Source of the DNA: Verrucomicrobiota bacterium
GTDB lineage: Bacteria; Verrucomicrobiota; Verrucomicrobiia; Limisphaerales; JAEYXS01
DNA length: 10,983 nt
Direction of reading: 5' to 3'
Assembly: GCA_023431185.1 (NCBI GenBank)
Contig: JAEYXS010000104.1
Span: forward strand, 1 to 10,983
This document shows positions 1 to 5,073 of the stretch, one piece after another; within the stretch, counting starts at the first letter, position 1, and each line of letters starts with the position of its first letter. The notes beneath the pieces are model-generated. The model did not search any database. It saw nothing but the letters and a program-made list of their open reading frames with translations, and was not told the origin of the DNA. Position numbers and translations under genes: made by a program.

Positions 1-1
1 T

Positions 2-85
2 GCCTTAAAGAAAAGCATTGAGACCAAACTAAAGAAGTTTTTCACTCTGCTGAGTAACCTCAATCGTGAGGCAACGAAATCCTGA
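2..85 (+). CDS. Possible C-terminal tail of an upstream gene (partial)
   Basis: Reading from base 2, the plus strand stays open for 27 codons to a TGA at 83-85. The peptide is Lys- and Leu-rich, looks helical, and ends in NLNREATKS. The other two plus-strand frames hit stops within the first 25 bases. This would fit the 3' end of a gene that begins before the window. The stretch is too short to identify a family, and it could be non-coding. Basis: seen open frame; coding status is inference. Confidence 0.28.
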   Translation, partial: ALKKSIETKLKKFFTLLSNLNREATKS

Positions 86-186
86 CGGACCCAGCACCCG
101 GTAACCTTTTGCCGTGAGTCAATACGCACCAGCCTCACCCGCTTATTCACCCCCAGCTTGGCGGACAGGTTCTGCTGCCATTGCAT

Positions 187-215
187 TTGACGCTCCGGCT
201 GCTCTGACGCACAAT
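187..215 (+). promoter_or_regulatory. Candidate sigma-70-type promoter for the Tat-signal isomerase gene
   Basis: TTGACG (187-192, five of six matches to the -35 consensus) is followed by exactly 17 nt and then CACAAT (210-215, four of six matches to the -10 consensus). Transcription would start near 222, giving a leader of about 18 nt before the ATG at 240. Its position inside the frame that stays open upstream of 240 argues against a translation start at the GTG at 114. Basis: motif seen; function inferred. Confidence 0.45.
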
Positions 216-239
216 GACAGCAACCTGAATTTCCAAACC

Positions 240-1145
240 ATGAGCACGCCTATCTCCCGTCGTGAAGCCCTGCGCAACACCGCCGTCGCCACTGCCTTCG
301 CCGGCATGGCACTGCTGCAACCTGGCATGCAAGCCGCCGAAAAGGCCGCCGCACAGCTGAAAGGCCGCGTCAACCATTCCGTCTGCAAATGGTGCTACGG
401 CAAGATCCCGCTCGAAGACTTCTGCAAATCCGCCAAAGATATGGGCATCCAGTCCGTGGAACTGCTCCAGCCCAAGGATATTCCGACCATCCGCAAATAC
501 GACCTGACCTGCGCGATGGTGAGCAATCCGACTACCATGGTGGGCAAAGACAAGGTGGGTGGCATCGAAAAAGCCTTCAACCGTATCGAGTATCATGACG
601 CGCTGGTGACGGCTTACGAGCAGCAGATCAAGGACACGGCGGCGGCTGGCTTGACCAATCTCATCTGTTTCTCCGGCAATCGCGCTGGCATGAGCGATGA
701 ACAAGGTTTGAAGAATTGCGCCATCGGCCTGAAGCGCCTGATGCCTATCGCCGAGAAACACAAGGTCGTGCTGGTAATGGAACTCCTGAACTCCAAGGTG
801 AATCACAAGGACTACATGTGCGACCTGTCCAATTGGGGTGTCGCCCTGTGCAAGGAGATCGGCTCTGAGAACTTCAAACTGCTCTACGACATCTACCACA
901 TGCAGATCATGGAGGGAGATGTCATCGTCACCATCAAGAAGAACCATCAGTTCTTTGCCCACTATCATACAGGCGGTGTCCCGGGCCGGGCGGAGATCGA
1001 TGAATCTCAGGAGCTTTATTACCCGGCCATCATGAAGGCCATCGTAGAGACGGGTTTCAAAGGCCACGTCGCGCAGGAATTCATCCCCAAACGTCCCGAT
1101 GTGCTGGCCTCGCTCAAGCAAGGCGTACAGATCTGCGATGTCTAA
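240..1145 (+). CDS. Tat-exported hydroxypyruvate isomerase-like TIM-barrel protein
   Basis: A 301-residue protein of the xylose-isomerase-like TIM-barrel superfamily, closest in style to hydroxypyruvate isomerase/sugar epimerases. The N-terminus carries a twin-arginine motif (SRREAL, residues 6-11), a hydrophobic stretch (about 14-27) and an Ala-rich cleavage region near 30-36, so export by Tat to the periplasm is expected. Candidate divalent-metal ligands follow the family order: Glu181 (VMELLNSKVNH), Asp217 (LLYDIYH), His243 (HYHTGGVPGR) and Glu280 (AQEFIP). In E. coli Hyi the equivalent of the third site lies in an HIQIADVPGR-type motif. The HTGGVPGR variant is, as I recall, typical of Tat-signal paralogues in Planctomycetota and Verrucomicrobiota. 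The open frame continues back to a GTG at 114, but the ATG at 240 is preferred because it puts the Tat signal at the N-terminus and lies just after a candidate promoter. No clear Shine-Dalgarno is visible. The true substrate is unknown; the hydroxypyruvate label is only homology-like. Confidence 0.88.
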   Translation: MSTPISRREALRNTAVATAFAGMALLQPGMQAAEKAAAQLKGRVNHSVCKWCYGKIPLEDFCKSAKDMGIQSVELLQPKDIPTIRKYDLTCAMVSNPTTMVGKDKVGGIEKAFNRIEYHDALVTAYEQQIKDTAAAGLTNLICFSGNRAGMSDEQGLKNCAIGLKRLMPIAEKHKVVLVMELLNSKVNHKDYMCDLSNWGVALCKEIGSENFKLLYDIYHMQIMEGDVIVTIKKNHQFFAHYHTGGVPGRAEIDESQELYYPAIMKAIVETGFKGHVAQEFIPKRPDVLASLKQGVQICDV

Positions 1146-1188
1146 AAATCACCAGTTGCGGTTTGGCCGGGCGTACGTAAGTTGAAGC

Positions 1189-1395
1189 ATGGATTGGCAG
1201 CAGACAGCGGCTCTGTTGGTGGTAGCGATCACGGCTGGAGCGTTTCTCTGGCAGTGGTTGCGGCCCAAGCGTTTGGGCAGCAAGAAAGGTTCCGTCTGCG
1301 GCTGCTCCACCAGCTCGCATTCCGGTCCGAAACCCAGCGTAATCTATCACGCCCGTAAAGGGGAACGCCCGCAGATAACCGTCAAAATGAATTGA
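1189..1395 (+). CDS. Small single-pass membrane protein with Cys-rich patch (FeoB-associated-like)
   Basis: A 68-residue protein. It opens with MDWQQ, then one hydrophobic helix (about residues 7-24), then a basic stretch (RPKRLGSKK, 25-33) and a short Cys motif (VCGCSTSS, 36-43). The tail is polar and basic. The layout of a short N-terminus, one transmembrane helix and a CxC/Ser patch resembles the small FeoB-associated Cys-rich membrane proteins, but no feoB or other iron-transport gene is in the window. The positive-inside rule would place the Cys patch in the cytoplasm. The gene starts 43 nt after the isomerase stop and ends 55 nt before hsp20. The start is an ATG with only a weak purine-rich stretch upstream. 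It could be a metal-handling accessory protein; this is inference. That it is a real gene is likely but not certain. Confidence 0.62.
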   Translation: MDWQQTAALLVVAITAGAFLWQWLRPKRLGSKKGSVCGCSTSSHSGPKPSVIYHARKGERPQITVKMN

Positions 1396-1405
1396 AAGCC
1401 ACCCC

Positions 1406-1434
1406 TTGCGCACAGACGCCTGAAACGCTAGATT
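1406..1434 (+). promoter_or_regulatory. Weak candidate promoter upstream of hsp20
   Basis: TTGCGC (1406-1411) and TAGATT (1429-1434) are separated by 17 nt. The match to sigma-70 consensus is three of six for -35 and four of six for -10. Transcription would start near 1441, about 10 nt before the ATG at 1451. No CIRCE element or convincing sigma-32-type promoter is visible in the 55-nt gap. Basis: motif seen; function is a weak inference. Confidence 0.25.
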
Positions 1435-1450
1435 AACCGTATCAACCGCC

Positions 1451-1873
1451 ATGTATAAAATCACTTCTGCCGTCCAGTTCATCAAGAACTCGACCCGCCC
1501 GGCTGCGGACAGCTCGTCGGAGGCCAATTGGACCCCCAATACCGATGTTTACATCTCGGAAGACGGGCTGGTCATCAAAGTGGAACTGGCCGGGATGCGA
1601 CGGGAAGACCTTGAACTCAGCGTAGAAGCCAACCGGCTCAAGATCAGCGGCCAGCGCCCGGACGGCTGCCGCAATGGCAAATGCAATTTCTTGGTGATGG
1701 AGATCAATTATGGGCCCTTTGAGACAGTCATCGAACTGCCTCCCGGCTATGATCTGTCCAAGGCCAAAGCCACCTACCAGAACGGTTTTTTGCGGATTGA
1801 TGTCCCGACCACCACGGTGTCGGCGGAGCGCAAAAAGACGACTATCATCATCTCGTCGAAGCATCAGGGCTGA
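1451..1873 (+). CDS. Hsp20/alpha-crystallin family small heat-shock protein
   Basis: A 140-residue small heat-shock protein, an ATP-independent holdase that binds unfolding proteins in the cytoplasm. After a short N-terminal arm (residues 1-30), the alpha-crystallin domain runs from about 31 to 121. It begins with TDVYISEDGLVIKVELAGM, continues with the DLELSVEANRLKISGQR strands, then NYGPFETVIELP (86-97, matching the family's YGxFxRxxxLP) and NGFLRIDVP (111-119, matching the GxLxIxxPK-like strand). The Arg usual in the first of these motifs is Thr here. A C-terminal TIIIS (131-135) could supply the I-x-I oligomerisation motif. Two Cys (73 and 78) lie in the loop before the YGxF strand. The start is the only in-frame ATG close to the domain; no Shine-Dalgarno is obvious. 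lon follows 56 nt downstream on the same strand, suggesting a joint role in protein quality control. Confidence 0.93.
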   Translation: MYKITSAVQFIKNSTRPAADSSSEANWTPNTDVYISEDGLVIKVELAGMRREDLELSVEANRLKISGQRPDGCRNGKCNFLVMEINYGPFETVIELPPGYDLSKAKATYQNGFLRIDVPTTTVSAERKKTTIIISSKHQG

Positions 1874-1882
1874 TTTATTTCT

Positions 1883-1900
1883 GAACTGATTGCGCAGTTC
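1883..1900 (+). repeat. Inverted repeat (6-bp arms) in the hsp20-lon gap
   Basis: GAACTG (1883-1888) and CAGTTC (1895-1900) are perfect inverted arms around a 6-nt loop. The site lies 9 nt after the hsp20 stop. It is not followed by a T-run, so it is a poor intrinsic terminator. It may be an mRNA hairpin or half of a regulatory region. Basis: seen; role unknown. Confidence 0.4.
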
Positions 1901-1906
1901 CGGCAT

Positions 1907-1921
1907 CTAACTCAGAGTTAG
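1907..1921 (+). promoter_or_regulatory. 15-nt perfect palindrome immediately upstream of lon (candidate operator)
   Basis: CTAACTC and GAGTTAG are perfect 7-bp inverted arms around a single A, ending 8 nt before the lon ATG. A 1-nt centre suits a dimeric DNA-binding regulator better than an RNA hairpin, although a 6-bp stem with a 3-nt loop is also possible and would cover the ribosome-binding region. It does not match CIRCE (9-bp arms, 9-nt spacer) or HAIR (7-nt spacer). Basis: palindrome seen; operator role inferred. Confidence 0.45.
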
Positions 1922-1929
1922 GGCACGGC

Positions 1930-4338
1930 ATGACGTCATCTGAAACGGAATTGATAAGCATCCTCGACGCCACGGGCACCACGCCCGATGCCGCGGCGAT
2001 GCAGAAGCAAGGGGCCAAATCTCTCCCGGAGACGCTGCCTATCTTGGGGCTATCGGATATCGTTTTCTTCCCCGGCATGGTCGCACCATTGCTGGTGGAC
2101 ACCCCTCAAAGCATCCGCCTGATCGATGATGTCGTTGGCGGCGACCGCTTCCTCGGCCTGTTCCTCCAGCACAAACCCGAGACGGAAAACCCTGTCTTGG
2201 AAGACCTGCATAAAATCGGCTGTGCAGCTCGCGTGCTGAAGATGTTAAAATTCCCGGATAACACCGTCCGGGTATTGGTGGAGGGCCTACGCCGGGTCGA
2301 GATCGAGAAGGTGGAAAGTTCCGAGCCTTATCTGAAGGCAAAGGTCACCCACATCAAAGACCAGGATGAAGAGGAAAGCCTGGAACTCACGGCGCTGACC
2401 CGCCATGCGCACCAGCAGTTCCAGGAGATCATCAATCTTTCTCCGGCCATCTCCGATCAAGTCAAGATCGCCGTCCTCAACACCGAGAAGCCCACGCGGC
2501 TTGCCGACCTTGTCGCTGCAAACTTGAACATCTCGCTCGCTGAACGTCAGGACTTGCTCAGCACCGCTTCAGTGCGTGAACGCTTCAAGAAACTTTCGCC
2601 GCTGCTCAGCCGGGAACTGGAAGTGCTCAGCATCGGCTCCAAAATCCAAAAGGAAGTCGCGGAATCGATGTCCAAGTCGCAACGCGATTACTTCCTGCGG
2701 GAGCAGATTCGGGTCATCCAGAAAGAACTCGGCGAGACCGACCCGAACCAGGTGGAGATCGAGAACCTGCGCAAGCAGGTCGAAGCCAACAATCTCCCGG
2801 AGGAGCCCAAGAAAATCGCCCTAAAGGAACTGGACCGATTGCAGGCGATCCCTCCGGCAGCGGCAGAATATACTGTCACGCGCAACTACTTGGACTGGAT
2901 CGTAAACTTGCCGTGGAACAAGGGTACGGAAGATCAGATCGATTTGGCCACCGCACGCAAGCTGCTGGATGAGCATCATCATGGCTTGGACAAGGTAAAG
3001 GAACGTCTGCTTGAGTTCCTCGCGGTCATCAAACTCAAACACTCGCTCAAAGGCCCGCTACTCTGCCTCGTTGGCCCTCCCGGAGTCGGCAAGACCTCGC
3101 TGGGCCGTAGTGTGGCCGAGGCGCTGGGCCGCAAGTTTATCCGTATCGCTTTGGGCGGCATGCGCGATGAAGCCGAGATCCGCGGTCATCGCCGCACTTA
3201 CGTCGGCGCGCTGCCTGGTCGCATCTTGCAGGCCATCCGTCGTGTAGAGTCAAATAATCCGGTGATCTTGCTGGATGAGATCGACAAGGTCGGCTCTGAT
3301 TTTCGTGGTGATCCTGCTTCCGCTCTATTGGAAGTCCTCGACCCGCAGCAGAACAATACTTTCACCGATCATTACCTCGATCTGCCGTTTGATCTTTCCA
3401 AAGTCCTCTTCATCACCACCGCAAACTGGATGGACCCCATCCACCCCGCTTTGCGCGACCGCCTGGAAGTCATTGAGTTGCCCAGCTACACGCTTTCCGA
3501 GAAATTGCAGATCGCCCGTCGCCATCTGATTCCCCGCCAGTTGGAAGAGCACGGTGTGAAACCCAAGCTGGTGAAAATCCCTGATGCGACGGTCTCACGC
3601 TTGATCCAGGACTACACGCGGGAAGCGGGGCTGCGCCAGTTAGAACGGGAGATCGCGGCCTTGGTCCGCAAGGCCGCACGTAAGTATGCCGAGGAACAGG
3701 TGAAACACCCGCCGCTCGTCATCAAGACCACGGACCTGCATGATTACCTCGGCATAGCACGCTTTCATCAGGAAACGGCCGAGAATATCACGGAATGCGG
3801 CATCGCCACCGGTCTCGCCTGGACACCGGTAGGCGGCAGCATCCTCTTCATCGAAGCCACCAAGATGCCCGGCAAAGGTGCCTTGATTTTGACCGGCTCG
3901 CTTGGTGATGTGATGAAAGAAAGCGCACAAACTGCGCTCAGCTATTTGCGCAGCCAGGCACAATCACTGGGCATCAACATCGCCGATCTGGAGAAGAGCG
4001 ACATCCATATCCATGTGCCCGCCGGGGCCACGCCTAAAGACGGCCCCAGTGCCGGCATCACGATGACGATGGCGCTCGCCTCGCTCTACCTCGGCCGCCG
4101 CATCCGTTCGGATGTCGCCATGACGGGAGAAATCAGCTTGCGCGGTCGGGTGCTGCCGGTGGGCGGTATCAAAGAGAAAGTGCTGGCTGCCGCCCGCTCG
4201 CGCATCAGAGAGCTCATCTTGCCCGAGCAGAATGAGAAAGACTGGTCCGAGGTGCCCGAGGAGGTGCGCGAACGTATGAAAGTTCACTTCGTCCGCCATA
4301 TCTCCGAGGCCATCCCCTTTGCCCTGCGCAGCAAATGA
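1930..4338 (+). CDS. lon: ATP-dependent endopeptidase La (Lon protease)
   Basis: An 802-residue LonA-type protease, a cytoplasmic homo-oligomeric AAA+ machine that unfolds and degrades damaged and regulatory proteins. The order is as expected. A roughly 32-residue extension precedes the N-terminal substrate-binding domain, which opens with LPILGLSDIVFFPGMVAPLL (36-55). A coiled helical linker follows (about 215-310, with SKSQRDYFLREQIRVIQKEL at 248-267). The AAA+ module has Walker A GPPGVGKTS (382-390), Walker B VILLDEID (445-452) and ALRDRLE (507-513). The Ser-Lys protease domain (about 613-802) has catalytic Ser707 in PKDGPSAGIT and Lys750 in GGIKEK. The 43-residue Ser-Lys spacing equals that of E. 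coli Lon (S679/K722). No key residue is missing. Length is slightly above E. coli's 784. The ATG at 1930 lies just after a palindrome. The stop overlaps the LolA-like gene's start as ATGA. Confidence 0.98.
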   Translation: MTSSETELISILDATGTTPDAAAMQKQGAKSLPETLPILGLSDIVFFPGMVAPLLVDTPQSIRLIDDVVGGDRFLGLFLQHKPETENPVLEDLHKIGCAARVLKMLKFPDNTVRVLVEGLRRVEIEKVESSEPYLKAKVTHIKDQDEEESLELTALTRHAHQQFQEIINLSPAISDQVKIAVLNTEKPTRLADLVAANLNISLAERQDLLSTASVRERFKKLSPLLSRELEVLSIGSKIQKEVAESMSKSQRDYFLREQIRVIQKELGETDPNQVEIENLRKQVEANNLPEEPKKIALKELDRLQAIPPAAAEYTVTRNYLDWIVNLPWNKGTEDQIDLATARKLLDEHHHGLDKVKERLLEFLAVIKLKHSLKGPLLCLVGPPGVGKTSLGRSVAEALGRKFIRIALGGMRDEAEIRGHRRTYVGALPGRILQAIRRVESNNPVILLDEIDKVGSDFRGDPASALLEVLDPQQNNTFTDHYLDLPFDLSKVLFITTANWMDPIHPALRDRLEVIELPSYTLSEKLQIARRHLIPRQLEEHGVKPKLVKIPDATVSRLIQDYTREAGLRQLEREIAALVRKAARKYAEEQVKHPPLVIKTTDLHDYLGIARFHQETAENITECGIATGLAWTPVGGSILFIEATKMPGKGALILTGSLGDVMKESAQTALSYLRSQAQSLGINIADLEKSDIHIHVPAGATPKDGPSAGITMTMALASLYLGRRIRSDVAMTGEISLRGRVLPVGGIKEKVLAAARSRIRELILPEQNEKDWSEVPEEVRERMKVHFVRHISEAIPFALRSK

Positions 4339-5069
4339 AGAAGTATTTCGCCACGGCGCTGGCGTTGTTTGTCAGCCTGACCCTCGTTTTCGCTGAGACC
4401 CTGCTTGATAAGGCAGCTCGGGAAGGACGCGCACTGGCAGAAGAGATTTGCGCCATGGGACCGGAGAAAAACTCCACCATGACCGCCACACTTTACATCC
4501 AACGTGACCGCCGGACCGAGATCGCCGTCCCCATAGAGATGAAACTGATGAAAGGCGATAAGGGCTGGAAAAGCATTTACCAGACCCGCAGTACGAATGC
4601 TGCGGAAGCTGTCGTATTGACCATCCATCAGGCGCCGGGCGTCCAAAACAGCTACGAGCTGCTGAGCGGTACCAACCAGCAACCTCAAATCATCGGCCAC
4701 AACACGGTCGGGACGCCTTTTGCCGGATCGGATTTCTGGGTCAGCGACCTGGGACTGGAGTTCTTTCGCTGGAAAGACCAACGGGTGATCACGAACGAGC
4801 TTAAGAGCGGCCAGGCCTGTTTTGTCCTGGAAAGCAAAAATCTGCAACCAGCCGCCGGCACTTATTCAAAGGTCATCTCCTGGATCGACAAGGACACGTT
4901 GGGCATCGTCAAAGCAGAAGCCTATGACCAGCAGGGCAAGCTCTTAAAACTGTTCATCCCCACCAAAGTCAAAAAAGTGAACGGCCGCTATCAGGTCAAA
5001 ATCGTGGAGATGCGGAACCGCCAGACCGGGCTTGAATCGCGTTTGGAGTTTGATCTCGAAACGGAATGA
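4335..5069 (+). CDS. LolA-like outer-membrane lipoprotein-sorting protein
   Basis: A 244-residue exported protein. The signal peptide is clear: MKK, a hydrophobic core (about residues 5-18) and cleavage after VFA (20). The mature part reads as a LolA-like half-barrel. The C-terminal half has the family's run of strands: ISWIDKDTLGIVKAEAYD, then GKLLKLFIPTKVKKVNGRYQ, and finally a VEMRNRQTG segment with LEFDLE. This resembles the 'outer membrane lipoprotein-sorting protein' family (LolA_like) of proteins that bind acyl chains or envelope lipids in the periplasm. The actual ligand is unknown, and there is no LolB or LolCDE here. The start ATG overlaps the lon stop by 4 nt (ATGA), with no Shine-Dalgarno of its own, so translation is probably coupled to lon. 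Its end faces the TPR gene with a 4-bp gap. Confidence 0.8.
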   Translation: MKKYFATALALFVSLTLVFAETLLDKAAREGRALAEEICAMGPEKNSTMTATLYIQRDRRTEIAVPIEMKLMKGDKGWKSIYQTRSTNAAEAVVLTIHQAPGVQNSYELLSGTNQQPQIIGHNTVGTPFAGSDFWVSDLGLEFFRWKDQRVITNELKSGQACFVLESKNLQPAAGTYSKVISWIDKDTLGIVKAEAYDQQGKLLKLFIPTKVKKVNGRYQVKIVEMRNRQTGLESRLEFDLETE

Positions 5070-5073
5070 GCCT

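Noticed and set aside
58..71. CCTCA-ATCG-TGAGG hairpin as a terminator of an upstream gene
   Set aside because: The stem is only 5 bp, there is no T-run, and it would lie inside the possible coding tail ending at 85.
147..1121. 324-codon open frame on the minus strand opposite the isomerase gene
   Set aside because: It lies wholly antisense to a well-supported enzyme gene. The translation is rich in Asp, His and Leu with no recognisable motif, as expected from GC-biased codons read backwards.
1396..1450. CIRCE or sigma-32 element upstream of hsp20
   Set aside because: I looked for TTAGCACTC-N9-GAGTGCTAA and for CTTGAA...CCCCAT-type boxes. Only a weak sigma-70-like pair is present.
1907..1921. 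Reading the lon palindrome as a CIRCE or HAIR site
   Set aside because: CIRCE needs 9-bp arms with a 9-nt spacer and HAIR a 7-nt spacer. Here the arms are 7 bp with a 1-nt centre.
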